Shown piece after piece: positions 1 through 9,312 of a stretch of 64,000 bases of DNA. The position numbers were made by a program, and so were the translations under genes. The stretch's first letter is position 1. Each line of letters begins with the position of its first letter. The DNA lies in NCBI GenBank assembly GCA_903926205.1, contig CAIYID010000050.1, forward strand, positions 1 to 64,000, written 5' to 3'. This stretch comes from an uncultured Bdellovibrionales bacterium (GTDB taxonomy: Bacteria; Bdellovibrionota; Bdellovibrionia; Bdellovibrionales; Bdellovibrionaceae). The notes beneath the pieces are model-generated. The model was not told the DNA's origin and made no database searches. It saw only the letters and a list, made by a program, of their open reading frames with translations.

Positions 1-139
1 AGTACCGGAGGACCTTTAAAAAGCCCAACGATCCGCGTTAATGGGGGTGGTCAAATGATGCAATTGACCTGGTCAAACACTGAAATCGGGGTGGTCAAAC
101 CCGTGAAATTTGGGTGGTCAGATGCGGTGAAATCCGACA
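1..139. mobile_element. Putative IS21-family insertion sequence end
   Basis: Positions 48-139 contain four spaced copies of a TGGTCA-centred motif, most followed by a TGAAAT-like segment; the last copy ends in CCGACA at about 139. Multiple internal terminal repeats of this kind are typical of IS21-family ends. No istA or istB reading frame is visible; it would lie left of the window. The gene pieces found immediately to the right suggest that the element helped to rearrange this locus. The identification is by motif style only. Confidence 0.4.
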
Positions 140-304
140 ATCGGCCATAGAAGTGATCCAATCGTCCTTAGGGGCCCACGCAAAGACTTTCCATTTTCCA
201 CTTTGGTCTGAAATAAATCCAGATAGATAATCCAGTGACGAAGCCGCAAAGTCGGATGCACCTTCAATGACCCCTCGAATTGCCACTGAGGCCGCCAGAA
301 TCAC
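140..304 (-). pseudogene. N-terminal fragment of an unrecognised protein
   Basis: A minus-strand frame opens at a GTG codon near 304 and reads about 55 residues with a hydrophobic beginning and a later Trp-rich segment before running into the putative IS end near 139. It may be the 5' part of a gene interrupted by the insertion. The family is not recognised and the frame could also be accidental. The 305-535 stretch upstream is AT-rich and shows no gene. Confidence 0.2.
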
Positions 305-535
305 TGTCAGAAAAATAGAAAAAAAATGAAAAGATCATTTCAGAACTGATGTCTGTCAAAAAGCTGACTATTCCAACAAAAAAATTTTCCCTTTTTACTT
401 CAAAGATAGTTTTTTTGTTTTTCAAGACTTGGTTTGATTCCATTTTTTCATTTAACGATTAACAAGGATCAAAAACAACTTTTTACCAATTACCCATTAG
501 TTTAAAAATATTTTTTTGTGTATTATGTTTTGCAC

Positions 536-902
536 CTAAGCTTGGCCTTCCAAATTTGCTGTTGGAGCTCTCTCCATTTTTCCGATTTCTTGTTCGATGA
601 CTTGCAAAACCTTTTCAGGTGAGGTTTCAACCTTCAGATCACTAAGATCTTTATTTTTTTCCTTCACATTCAAGTGACCATAAATCTTCTCTACCATTTT
701 CATGATTTGGGTTACTTCATGCTCCGTAAGAAGATTAATCTGAACATCAAGATCTTCTCTTTTTTGAGCAAGGTCTTTCATATGATTTTGATTCGTTAAA
801 ATAAATATTGCGATCAAAATGGCCTCTAAGGTCAAGACGGCAGATAGAAGTGGATATGGAAATTCATCAAACTTCCAACCATCAGGAACCCATCCGGAAT
901 TA
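536..902 (-). pseudogene. DUF1003 membrane protein, 5'-truncated
   Basis: The minus-strand frame shows the second half of a DUF1003 protein: a hydrophobic helix, then the NQN-containing turn and a charged stretch with the family's 'DL/D-x-Q-x-N-L' pattern, followed by a C-terminal helix. The frame continues open upstream of its first ATG at 835, through a Pro-Tyr-Pro motif, to about 902. There it meets the broken end of an ABC ATPase gene. The N-terminal part, including the first membrane helix, is missing, so it is a gene remnant at a rearrangement junction. Confidence 0.6.
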
Positions 903-1382
903 GCACCTAGGGTCCATGATCAGTGCTCTTGCGATCGCGACTCGTTGTTCCTCTCCACCTGAAAGTTCTCTTGGAAGCCGGTTCAATTTTTCATTTAAAC
1001 CAACCTTTTCTAAAATAGACTTAGCAAGCTCAAGGCGATTTTTTTCTTGGCCATATTTTTTTGCTGGTAAGAGCACATTCTCTAAAACTGAAAGCTCCGC
1101 AATCAAATAGTTGAATTGAAAAACAAATCCAATTTTTTCATTTCGGAAATGGGCAATCTCTTTTCGCTTCATTTTACTTAAGTCCGAATTGTCGACCAGC
1201 ACTGAGCCACTCGAAACAGAATCAAGACCACTCAGCAGGTATAGCAGTGTACTCTTTCCTGATCCCGAACGGCCGGTAAGAGATAGAAATTGCCCGTCCG
1301 GAATTTCCATCGTTATATCCGTCAGTATTTGGGTGGCTGGGTGACCGATTCTCTTTCCCACTTTTGAAGACACAATAGACAT
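903..1382 (-). pseudogene. ABC transporter ATPase (LolD/MacB type), 3'-truncated
   Basis: The first 158 residues match an ABC ATPase of the lipoprotein-export/macrolide type: Walker A GRSGSGKST near residue 38, a Q-loop with FVFQF, and the signature LSGGEEQRVAIARAL. The frame then ends at the residues that should lead into Walker B, so the catalytic Glu, the D-loop and the H-loop are absent. The ATG overlaps the stop of the upstream FtsX fragment (TAATG), as expected for a LolCDE/MacB-type operon. The gene is broken at the junction with the DUF1003 remnant and cannot be a working ATPase. Confidence 0.75.
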
Positions 1383-1545
1383 TAGGCCGCCCCTCCACGA
1401 ATAATTTCAATAGGAGTGAACTTTGCGGCTGAACGAGCCGGAAGATAGCTTGCGACAAGAGCTGATAATATCGAAAGCAAAGTCGTTGCTAAAAACATAG
1501 ATCTCATTAGAAAAATGTCGTTTTCTGAGCATAGAAAGGCTGATC
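1382..1545 (-). pseudogene. FtsX-family permease, C-terminal fragment
   Basis: A minus-strand frame upstream of the ABC ATPase encodes about 50 residues: a hydrophobic helix followed by the 'SYLPARSAAKFTPIEIIRGG' tail that closes LolC/LolE/MacB-type FtsX permeases. The stop codon overlaps the ATPase ATG. The rest of the permease is absent; around 1545 the sequence changes to an OmpA-domain gene on the other strand. With the ATPase fragment this is the relic of one ABC operon. Confidence 0.6.
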
Positions 1546-1830
1546 TTGAAAAGAAATCTTGGAAAAATCTTTTTTCAACGATTAACTAAAGAGGTCGTGA
1601 TTGAGGGACATACTGATTCGACAGGTTCGAAGGAACTCAATGAGAGACTCTCACAAGAGCGAGCGGAGTCTATTGAAAAATACCTTGTCGCAAATAGTTT
1701 GATTCCCGATGAAAAAATCAGCGCTAAAGGGCTTGGCGATTCAAAACCAATTTCTACAAATAAAACACCTGAGGGTCGTTCTCAGAACCGTCGCGTGGAT
1801 GTGATTATTACCGGTGTTGATGTTCAATGA
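1546..1830 (+). pseudogene. OmpA-like peptidoglycan-binding domain, N-terminally truncated
   Basis: The 94-residue frame carries the C-terminal two thirds of an OmpA/MotB domain. The EGHTDSTG motif near residue 20, the Asn-x3-Ser-x2-Arg helix, and the closing N-R-R-V-D-V strand are all visible. The normal first strand of the domain and any signal peptide or barrel are missing, and the only start is a TTG without a ribosome binding site. The stop overlaps the ATG of pldA by ATGA, so this gene was once the upstream member of that operon. It is probably a remnant created by the same rearrangement as its left neighbours. Confidence 0.6.
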
Positions 1831-2648
1831 ATCAACTCAGGGGAGTGATATTGCTACTGCTTATGTTAGCGGTATTACTCTCTTTCGATCTTTTTGCTAA
1901 TGAGGTGATTCCAGAATCCCTGCCCTCAACCGTCACCGCGGAAAATGTGTATCGATTCGACCAAGAAAATTCAAAATTTAGTTTTACAAAATTTGAACCA
2001 ACCTATCTTGTTTACGGTGAGCCTCTAACAAAACTACAGTTTAGCTTTAAATATCAGTTGTTCGTTGATGAAGAAATATTTTTTGGATACGCACAATTAA
2101 TATTCTGGGATCTTGGCGCAGCGTCCAGCCCCATTGTCGACGTAAACTATGCACCAAATTTATTTTACCAATGGGAATTTAACAGAGCATTTTTAAAATC
2201 AATAGATATTAGCCCTTTTGGTCATGTTTCTAATGGTCGTTATGGTGCTGATTCTCGAGGCTACAATATCGCTTATTTGCAAGTGAACGCCTTAGCGTCC
2301 TTGTTTAACAATACACTCAGTGTCTCTGCTCGGTTGTCCAAATTATATGATATTGAAGATACAAATTCAGACATAACTGAGTTTATAAGTCCCTTAGAGT
2401 TAAAAATACTTTTGACAGAATTTTTCCCCCGCGTTTTCGACCGTGGAGAATTGTATTTTCGTATTTTCCCAGGAGGATCTTACGGACAATATTGGGATCA
2501 GGGAGGCCAAGAAATCGGGTTGAGCTTCCGTCCCAGTGGAATAAAAATAATTCCTGCATTTTTTGTTCAGTATTATGGTGGCTTCGCGGAAAGTTTATTG
2601 TTTTATAAGAGACAAGAAAGTCTTACTCGTTTCGGAGTTATTTTCTAA
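1827..2648 (+). CDS. pldA: Outer-membrane phospholipase A (PldA/OMPLA family)
   Basis: The 273-residue protein begins with a signal peptide and continues as a 12-strand-barrel type sequence. Family marks are the early EPTYLVYG stretch, KFQ/SFKYQLF-like strands, a FGY-x-Q-L-x-FWDL segment, and the active-site region H-V-S-N-G-R followed by GADSRGYN, matching the catalytic His/Ser and later Asn of OMPLA. The enzyme hydrolyses outer-membrane phospholipids in a calcium-dependent way. The length fits the family. It starts inside the stop of an OmpA-domain fragment, so it has probably lost its original promoter context. Confidence 0.8.
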   Translation: MNQLRGVILLLLMLAVLLSFDLFANEVIPESLPSTVTAENVYRFDQENSKFSFTKFEPTYLVYGEPLTKLQFSFKYQLFVDEEIFFGYAQLIFWDLGAASSPIVDVNYAPNLFYQWEFNRAFLKSIDISPFGHVSNGRYGADSRGYNIAYLQVNALASLFNNTLSVSARLSKLYDIEDTNSDITEFISPLELKILLTEFFPRVFDRGELYFRIFPGGSYGQYWDQGGQEIGLSFRPSGIKIIPAFFVQYYGGFAESLLFYKRQESLTRFGVIF

Positions 2649-2891
2649 CTCAAATTCAAAATTATAATTACAAGTAGTTAGTCTAAAGAATTGCACAGCG
2701 CAATGTCGCGCTTCATGAGTTTGATTCATGTTCATTTTTTGAAGGTCAAAGGAGTTGCGAGAAACTTTTCTAGGGGAGTTTTTACCCAAGACAGACTTGA
2801 TATTCTCTCAGAAAGGTTTTGTCACATTTGACAGTTTGGCGCACAAGTTGCTTGGTCTATCTGCAAACAACCATTCCTAATGGAGGAAAAA

Positions 2892-3578
2892 ATGAAAAAA
2901 AATTATCCGTCTTTAATGTTGATCCCACTCGCTTGTGTGTGTTTAGCGGTGACCGCGTGCAAGCCAAACAATTCAAATGACTCATCACCAGCAGCGGCTA
3001 TTTCACCGCATGAGTCTTCAACCACGCCAGAAGCGACGCCCGTTACTGTCACATCAATTCCAAGTTCTGGTAACCCAGTAGCAACAGCTGGCGTTACGAA
3101 TAAATCATTTGCAGCAGGTCCTGCTCAAGCGGGCAGTCCTGTACTGACTTATGCTGAAATTATTGCAGCATATCCCGTATTGGCGGGCCATGCGACATAT
3201 TTAGCTGGAATTGATAGTGTTATTCAAACTGATGCGCCAGGATTTGATCTATATTCCGGCGGAGTGTTGGTAATGACTTTACATTACAATTCAACAACTC
3301 ATGTGCTGACTGTAATAAATAGTACGCAACCGTTCACTGCAGATGCGATCACTTATGCAGTTAGTTCTGTCGTCCCTCCTCAAGGAGCAGCGGTTCAATC
3401 GATCACATTTGAAATGTCCGATTGTGTACAGCCACCACCTGTACAAAACCCTAAAGACAAAGTTCCTGTGACCCCTCCACCAGTGTGTGCTGCAATTCTA
3501 GGTGTTATTGAAATGCAACAAGTAACACAACAACAACAACAAGATTGTAAAACTGGCAAAGACTGTAAAGCACCATAA
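2892..3578 (+). CDS. Putative lipoprotein, unknown function
   Basis: The ATG at 2892 is preferred over the in-frame ATG at 2880 because GGAGG lies just upstream. The 228-residue product has a lipoprotein signal peptide with the lipobox LAVTAC, then a Ser/Thr/Pro/Ala-rich linker, a compact central part, and a C-terminal region with Pro runs, paired cysteines and a Gln-rich tract (about residues 211-217). It is probably anchored in the outer membrane. No family is recognised. A strong terminator follows directly. Confidence 0.65.
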   Translation: MKKNYPSLMLIPLACVCLAVTACKPNNSNDSSPAAAISPHESSTTPEATPVTVTSIPSSGNPVATAGVTNKSFAAGPAQAGSPVLTYAEIIAAYPVLAGHATYLAGIDSVIQTDAPGFDLYSGGVLVMTLHYNSTTHVLTVINSTQPFTADAITYAVSSVVPPQGAAVQSITFEMSDCVQPPPVQNPKDKVPVTPPPVCAAILGVIEMQQVTQQQQQDCKTGKDCKAP

Positions 3579-3598
3579 ATTTTCAAATAAAGAAGATC

Positions 3599-3628
3599 AA
3601 AAGCAGGCAATGATTATTGCCTGCTTTT
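3599..3628 (+). terminator. Rho-independent terminator
   Basis: A perfect 13-bp stem (AAAAGCAGGCAAT and its complement) with a GATT loop ends in TTTT. It lies 20 nt after the stop of the preceding lipoprotein gene and its symmetric A/T flanks could work in both directions. Confidence 0.85.
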
Positions 3629-3660
3629 ACTGACCTAAAAAAAACACCGAGGAAAGCAAA

Positions 3661-4467
3661 GTGAAACAGACTTTAACAAAATCGATTCTTTTTTTTACGA
3701 ACCTTATTTTATTTATGGGGTGTTCGCCAAAAGACAATGGAACTGTAGACTCTTCATTGTCTCGGGTGAAAGCAAAAATCTCGCTCAGGGATGTTTCGTC
3801 AGGTAATTGCATGAACCTCGAAAAACTGATGAGTTTTATGCAGGACCTGAGGTTTATATATCCAGCTGAAATTATGATCACTGATTTAAAGGCAATGGTG
3901 CCACTTTCGGAATCACAGTTGGAATATTTTTCCTTTGCGAGTTTCGCTTTAAAAAGTGCAAAAGGGAATCAATTAGGTCTATTTTCACAAGTGCAACAAT
4001 CTGATTGCCAAACTATTCGGATTCATTCCACCTCGGATGATATTTTAACTTTCACAATTGTTGAATCTTCAGACCGTCATTTGAAGTTCAAGCTGGTGGA
4101 CTCTTTTGGCGAGGATATTCCTCCCGATTTGAGGAAGTCCCTTTATGAGAGAAATCAACCTTATGAATACACATTTGATATGACTTCAGAAACCAGTTTT
4201 ATTTGCACAGAAAAATATCGAACGGTGAATCTTCTTTGCGAAGCGAGTCCTCCTGCTGATTTTACGATAACAAAAAATGTAGCATGGGGAGAATTAGACT
4301 CTGAATTACCAGATCATTTTCAAATAGAGCCCAACTATTTGGCCAAAGTCTTAGCCGCAATAAATGGAACTCCGGCAGAGACGACAGAACCCGGAATTTT
4401 GACTCTCAAGCAAATACAAGACATCATGGCCACGCCAATCCGCAGTGATATTCAAATCTGCAGATGA
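3661..4467 (+). CDS. Putative lipoprotein, unknown function
   Basis: The frame opens with GTG at 3661, behind GAGGAAAG at a suitable distance, and encodes 268 residues. The N-terminus is a lipoprotein signal peptide with lipobox FMGC followed by Ser-Pro-Lys. The mature part is mixed alpha/beta with four or five scattered cysteines and has no motif I can name. It lies between a strong terminator and the convergent S8 protease gene, so it is probably its own transcription unit. Confidence 0.6.
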   Translation: MKQTLTKSILFFTNLILFMGCSPKDNGTVDSSLSRVKAKISLRDVSSGNCMNLEKLMSFMQDLRFIYPAEIMITDLKAMVPLSESQLEYFSFASFALKSAKGNQLGLFSQVQQSDCQTIRIHSTSDDILTFTIVESSDRHLKFKLVDSFGEDIPPDLRKSLYERNQPYEYTFDMTSETSFICTEKYRTVNLLCEASPPADFTITKNVAWGELDSELPDHFQIEPNYLAKVLAAINGTPAETTEPGILTLKQIQDIMATPIRSDIQICR

Positions 4468-4506
4468 CGTGACCCACTCTTTATGTTGAATACGTTCTCT
4501 TCTAAC

Positions 4507-5982
4507 TTAAGGACAAATAATCCCAGCGCTGGAGAGAGCTGCATTCACTGCACTCAATGCGTTGATTCTTCCTCCTGACAATATTTTTCCAGCCATACTT
4601 GGAACTTTGTCCACGGAATTTTCAATGATAGTCATCACCTGTTGGGCGGTAAGTTTTGGATTTGCCGCCTTTACTAATACCGAAAGTCCGGTGACGAGCG
4701 GGGTGGCCATTGAAGTTCCACTCATGAGTTCGTAGCTGAAATTCGTGATAGTCGACAAGATTGAGACACCAGGTGCTGCGACCAAAACTTGATTAACTCC
4801 ATAGTTAGAGAAAGTCGCAAGATGATCTTGAGCATCTGAAGCAGCAACTGGAAAAACATTCGTATTGGTATAGGAAGCTGGATACCAAGGTTGCGAGTCA
4901 ATATTAACTCCGAGACCATTGGCATCTCCATTCCCTGCCGCAACAACAAATAAAATTCCTGCGGCTTCAGCCCGAGCAACGGCTTGTTGCAAGGCCATCG
5001 AAGTGCCGGTCGATCCCCAACTGTTATTAATCGCAAAAACCTTTTTTTGAATGGCATAATCAATTCCTAGTATTGCATTCGAGGTGGAACCAGTTCCAGT
5101 ATCACCAATAAATTTGAGTGACATCAATTTTACCACAGGTGCTATGCCATAGGTTCCGGTGTTATTCGCACCGGTCGCGCCGATGATTCCTGCCACATGA
5201 CTTCCGTGCGGAGCCGTGGTGGTACTGATTGGATTCGAATTTTTGCTCGCAAAGTTCCAGCCATAGATGTCGTCGATGTATCCATTGGCATCGTCATCTA
5301 GACCATTGACTGTTTCATTGGGATTTTTCCACATATTGTCTTTCAAATCAGGATGAGTGTAATCGATTCCTGAATCCAATACGGCCACCACGATATTTGG
5401 TGAACCTTGGGTGAGACTCCAAGCCGCTGGCGCATTGACTGTCTGCAAAGCCCACTGACTCGAAATATTGGCAACACTGCTGGCAGTAATTGCCGCTGAA
5501 TTCACAGAAGGACTCAAAGTTGAACTCAAGGTCGAGGGAACTTGGTTGCCGATGGGATAGATCGGATAATCAGGCTCCACATACTCAACATCTGTTTGTG
5601 TGTTGAGGTTTTCGATAAACTGTTTTCGATTATCTTCAGTCATCACTAGTTTTAATGAAAAGGAATTGTTCGCAATCATTTGGGCCTCGATGCCTTTAAC
5701 TTGATATCTGCGAACGGCGTTTCCACTAGGGACAAGACTTCCAGAATGAGGGCCTCCTTCTTTGAATTTAACTATAAAATTTTGAAATTTAGGATCAAGA
5801 GTTGAGTGAACTGGAATGGCTGTAGACCTGAGAATTTGCTGATTTTGAGTCAAGATTTTGCAGACTGATACCGGGGGAACTGCGGGGTTTGCCTGTGCTT
5901 GATTTCCTGAAGTTTGAGTTGGTTGATTTTTTGCACATCCTGTTAATGCTAAGATCGTAAGTCCGAGAAGAATTCGTTTCAT
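4507..5982 (-). CDS. Secreted subtilisin-like serine protease (S8), lipoprotein
   Basis: The 491-residue protein starts with a lipoprotein signal (lipobox LTGC). An I9-type inhibitor prodomain follows (about residues 67-145, ending YVEPDYPIYPIG). The S8 catalytic domain contains all the expected residues: Asp in VAVLDSGIDYTHPDL, His in HGSHVAGIIGA, the oxyanion Asn in VAAGNGDANG, and Ser in SGTSMATPLVTG. It should be an active endopeptidase attached to the envelope or released after prodomain cleavage. Its own GGAGG-like site lies upstream (near 5990). It is one of three secreted hydrolases in this part of the window. Confidence 0.9.
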   Translation of the reverse strand: MKRILLGLTILALTGCAKNQPTQTSGNQAQANPAVPPVSVCKILTQNQQILRSTAIPVHSTLDPKFQNFIVKFKEGGPHSGSLVPSGNAVRRYQVKGIEAQMIANNSFSLKLVMTEDNRKQFIENLNTQTDVEYVEPDYPIYPIGNQVPSTLSSTLSPSVNSAAITASSVANISSQWALQTVNAPAAWSLTQGSPNIVVAVLDSGIDYTHPDLKDNMWKNPNETVNGLDDDANGYIDDIYGWNFASKNSNPISTTTAPHGSHVAGIIGATGANNTGTYGIAPVVKLMSLKFIGDTGTGSTSNAILGIDYAIQKKVFAINNSWGSTGTSMALQQAVARAEAAGILFVVAAGNGDANGLGVNIDSQPWYPASYTNTNVFPVAASDAQDHLATFSNYGVNQVLVAAPGVSILSTITNFSYELMSGTSMATPLVTGLSVLVKAANPKLTAQQVMTIIENSVDKVPSMAGKILSGGRINALSAVNAALSSAGIICP

Positions 5983-6175
5983 CTTTACCTCCGTTAGTTC
6001 ATTTAGTATGAAGTGGAGGTAAAAATATTAGCTATAAAATTTTATAAAAAATTAACTCTTTTTACTTTAAATCCATCCTGAAGAGTGTGACGAAATATTT
6101 CCCGCGTTAATCCATGAGCGTTAACAGTCCAGCGTTAGAACTTCAGCGTCAATTTTTTAAAGAAAAACTGACGTT

Positions 6176-7477
6176 CTACAAACTTTGTTGCAAGAGAGCA
6201 TTGGCAATTTTACTCAAAATACTTCCGCGCTGTGAAGCCAGTTTTGCTTTTGCTGCAAATAAATCTGGAAGAGAAGAGGTGTTATCCCAAGTGTCCGGTA
6301 AACCACTGTCCTCATAGACAACAGGTTTCATTCCCAGAGGGAAAGTCCACAAGAAATCAGGCCGAACATTTTCTTTGTACCATTCTCCACCGACAATATT
6401 GTAATTTTCATCTAATTCTAAATCATAAATAAAAGATTCCGCGTGAGTGACTCTTCCGTTGCTAGGTCCTACTTGTGGACGCACAAGTGCTGGGTGAAAG
6501 ACATCCATCATTATTCCTACAACGTAACGTGTTTTCTGACTGCGATGACTTTTAAATTTGTCTGCAGTTAAATTTTGAATCGGTTCCACTGAAGCTTGAA
6601 GGGAATGTGAACTCTCAAGAGTTCGAGGATTAAAGTAACTGTAATTATATCCACTCACAGGATAATTCCAAACTTCGGAGCCAGGACTTGAATCCATGAT
6701 AAAACTATTTTTTAAAACACCAATTTTGTTTGTGATCACAATGTGCCAGGTCATTGGATTAGAATCTAAGCAGGCTTCATTCATTGGACGTCCGTAAGGA
6801 TCTATGACAATGGGATTTTCTTCACATCGATGGCCGATAACAGTTGTCGGAAGAATGGCCTGCGCCCACAGATAAGTCTCCAAGGCTTCAATATCATCTG
6901 GATAAAATTCAATTTTATATTTTCCTGTAACATCTGTTACAACAACCGAATGTTGCGGTTCTTTGATTCCCATTGAAACGGCTGCCGCCCACCCATGACA
7001 AAGGCCGGTCCATGTAGGCACGTATTTGTATCTGTCGTAGATCGACTTCCCAGGTTGCCACATAATTCTAGTGAGTGTCCAGTTTGAGTCCCCAATTAAA
7101 AGGTCATATTTTTCAGAAGGCGAAAGCTTATTTAGAGCTCCAGCTTGCACATAAATATCAGACGGATTTGCTTGAAATGAATTGAAATTGTCGATGAAAC
7201 TTCTTGATTGAGGAAAACTTCGATCTCCGAATCGAGCGCCAAGAATTCCTTGATGCACAGGCCAGTAGGGGCCCGACCAAAGCGGAGCGTTCACAGTTCC
7301 CCGAGTCAAACCTCTTGAACTCAAGTCATTAATGTTCGAGCTCACAAGACCACTGGGAAAAAAATTTTGAAAATTATCACCAACTAAAGGCTCCGAAAGT
7401 GAATGTTCTGCTCCTCCTTGAGCAAAAGAAAAAGAGCAAACACTCAAACAAAACAACAACGCAAATAAATTATTCAC
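6176..7477 (-). CDS. Secreted transglutaminase-elicitor-like protein
   Basis: I start the gene at GTG 7477, which has GGAG upstream and leaves a clean signal peptide ending SFSFAQ. The longer frame from 7522 would add 15 unlikely residues. The roughly 433-residue protein contains W-T-G-L-C-H-G-W-A, where the Cys-His-Gly-Trp core resembles the active-site segment of the oomycete transglutaminase elicitor family, plus several Trp- and Pro-rich segments typical of that family. If so, it would crosslink or modify proteins outside the cell. The assignment rests on this one motif and overall character. Confidence 0.55.
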   Translation of the reverse strand: MNNLFALLFCLSVCSFSFAQGGAEHSLSEPLVGDNFQNFFPSGLVSSNINDLSSRGLTRGTVNAPLWSGPYWPVHQGILGARFGDRSFPQSRSFIDNFNSFQANPSDIYVQAGALNKLSPSEKYDLLIGDSNWTLTRIMWQPGKSIYDRYKYVPTWTGLCHGWAAAVSMGIKEPQHSVVVTDVTGKYKIEFYPDDIEALETYLWAQAILPTTVIGHRCEENPIVIDPYGRPMNEACLDSNPMTWHIVITNKIGVLKNSFIMDSSPGSEVWNYPVSGYNYSYFNPRTLESSHSLQASVEPIQNLTADKFKSHRSQKTRYVVGIMMDVFHPALVRPQVGPSNGRVTHAESFIYDLELDENYNIVGGEWYKENVRPDFLWTFPLGMKPVVYEDSGLPDTWDNTSSLPDLFAAKAKLASQRGSILSKIANALLQQSL

Positions 7478-7597
7478 TGCATTCTCCACTGAAAATAAAT
7501 ACCCGTGATTTTGAATTTGCATTTCCTGTGCCGGAAGTTTGTCTTTGCCAAATGAATCAGAGTCTTAAAGGAGGAGACTTCCCGCCTAATCTTTAAG

Positions 7598-7624
7598 AGG
7601 AACGGGGAAAAATTCCCGGTTCCT
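7598..7624. repeat. GC-rich hairpin between convergently ordered genes
   Basis: A 12-bp arm (AGGAACGGGGAA) pairs with its near-perfect complement after a 3-nt loop, with one mismatch. It sits downstream of the M20 peptidase and upstream of the transglutaminase-like gene, both on the minus strand. It lacks a T-run, so it may be an mRNA-stabilising or REP-like element and not a classic terminator. A doubled GTCCAGGCAC word lies nearby. Confidence 0.45.
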
Positions 7625-7740
7625 CAGGAAGGGCATCCAGGCACGTCCAGGCACTTTGCACAAAAGTTCTTCTTGCTGGGCAAATTGCACAATAACTTCG
7701 AGAGGTGACCGGTACCCTCGAAAAGCCTGAATGAGCATCT

Positions 7741-9138
7741 TCACTTTTTTTCGAAGGAGGATAAGAAATGAATGAGTGACTTCACGCAGTTCTTCCAAAC
7801 TTCCAAGCTCATGCTTTCGTTTTCTGAATGAGCATAAGTAGAAGGATCGCAGACTCCAATTAAAAGCGCTGGAGCACCGCCGAGCGCTTCACTAAAGGTT
7901 TGCACGAAGGGAATTGATCCTCCACAGCCAATTTTTACAGGAGGTTGATTCCAACCTTTCTCAAGTGCCTGCTCCATTTGTTTAAAAGCAGGATGATCTG
8001 TTTTAGTTTTCCACCAATTTCCGAGCGACACATCATTGATTTCTACTTTGAAACCAAAAATATTTTGTTTCTCGATGTGATTCTTTATCAGAGCGAAGGC
8101 TTTCTCTGTCTCGATGTTTGGTACTGTTCGTAAGCCGATTCTTGCCCAGGCTGAGGACACAATAATATTCCCTGCTTGAGTCTGGGAACTGGCCTGCATG
8201 CAGTTCACGGAAAAAGAAGGCCGAAACCAAAGAGACTCGAGAATTTCATGATTTTGACAACGTAACTTTGTGTGTTCGAGGACTCCGGCCTCTTGGCGAA
8301 ATTTATCTTCACGGAAGGGGAGTGTAGAGATTTTTTTTCGATCTTCATCACTTAAAGGCTGAACCATTTTTTTTATTTCAGGAATATTTATTTCGCCGGA
8401 GTCATCGACTAAAGTGGCTAAAATTTTAGCTAAGGCCATGGCCGCATCTGGCAAGGGGCCACCGAGCAAACCGGAGTGGACAGGTTGTTTCAGGGCTTTG
8501 ACCTCGATGGACATTGAGATTAAACCACGAAGAGAAACCGTGAGGCCGGGTGTTTTTTCATCGTAGTTATCGGCATCCGTAATTACGATGGCATCGGCTT
8601 GAATGAGCTTTTTATTTTTCGCAATAAAGGCATCAAGACCATCAGAGCCACACTCTTCTTCGCCTTCCACCAAGACCTTGACGTTCACAGGCAGGGCGCC
8701 TGTACTTTTTAAAAGAGAATCGATAGCTGCCAAATTTGCGATCAAGCCACCCTTGTCGTCGGCACTGCCTCGAGCAAAAAGCCGTCCTTCGCGTTCGCTC
8801 AAATCGAAAGGTGAGGATTTCCATTTTTCTAAACTTCCAGGAGGTTGAACATCGTAGTGACCATACAGCAACACGGTCGATTGACCTGGAGCGTTTAACC
8901 AGTCTCCATAAATATAGGGTCGATCAGGATGTTCGCTCACAAAAGATTGAATATTTTCTAAACCAATTTTTGAAAAAAGTTTTTGAACTTCTTTCCCGCA
9001 CTCAGCCACTTTTTTTTGATCGAAGCCAGTAAAGCTAACGCTGGGGATCGAGACTAAATGTTTCAACTCCTGAATGTATTTTTCAAAGTTTGTTTGGAAA
9101 TAATCTAACGCGGCTGAGGTTTTTTGTGGTGTACTCAT
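7741..9138 (-). CDS. M20-family metallopeptidase (dipeptidase/CNDP-like)
   Basis: The 465-residue cytoplasmic protein has the complete M20 zinc site: GHYDVQPP with the first His and the Asp two residues later, S-A-D-D-K-G-G for the bridging Asp, VEGEEECGS for the catalytic and ligand Glu pair, TDADN, and a C-terminal His in AHSEN. It lacks a signal peptide. Such enzymes hydrolyse dipeptides or acylated amino acids, which fits use of peptides produced by the nearby secreted proteases. A lid/dimerisation domain occupies roughly residues 205-360. Substrate cannot be fixed from sequence. Confidence 0.9.
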   Translation of the reverse strand: MSTPQKTSAALDYFQTNFEKYIQELKHLVSIPSVSFTGFDQKKVAECGKEVQKLFSKIGLENIQSFVSEHPDRPYIYGDWLNAPGQSTVLLYGHYDVQPPGSLEKWKSSPFDLSEREGRLFARGSADDKGGLIANLAAIDSLLKSTGALPVNVKVLVEGEEECGSDGLDAFIAKNKKLIQADAIVITDADNYDEKTPGLTVSLRGLISMSIEVKALKQPVHSGLLGGPLPDAAMALAKILATLVDDSGEINIPEIKKMVQPLSDEDRKKISTLPFREDKFRQEAGVLEHTKLRCQNHEILESLWFRPSFSVNCMQASSQTQAGNIIVSSAWARIGLRTVPNIETEKAFALIKNHIEKQNIFGFKVEINDVSLGNWWKTKTDHPAFKQMEQALEKGWNQPPVKIGCGGSIPFVQTFSEALGGAPALLIGVCDPSTYAHSENESMSLEVWKNCVKSLIHFLSSFEKK

Positions 9139-9312
9139 CTTTAATCCATCCTTCTGCTGCTTAACGATTCCTTGACTTTAAGTTGATGATTTTCAGCGTC
9201 TTATCAATTTATTGTCAATCAAACTGTTGGTCTTGACTCAGTGGTGCTATCGCTCATATTTAAAAATAGTTAATGTTTTATCACGAGATAATTTGTTGGA
9301 GTGACATTAGAA

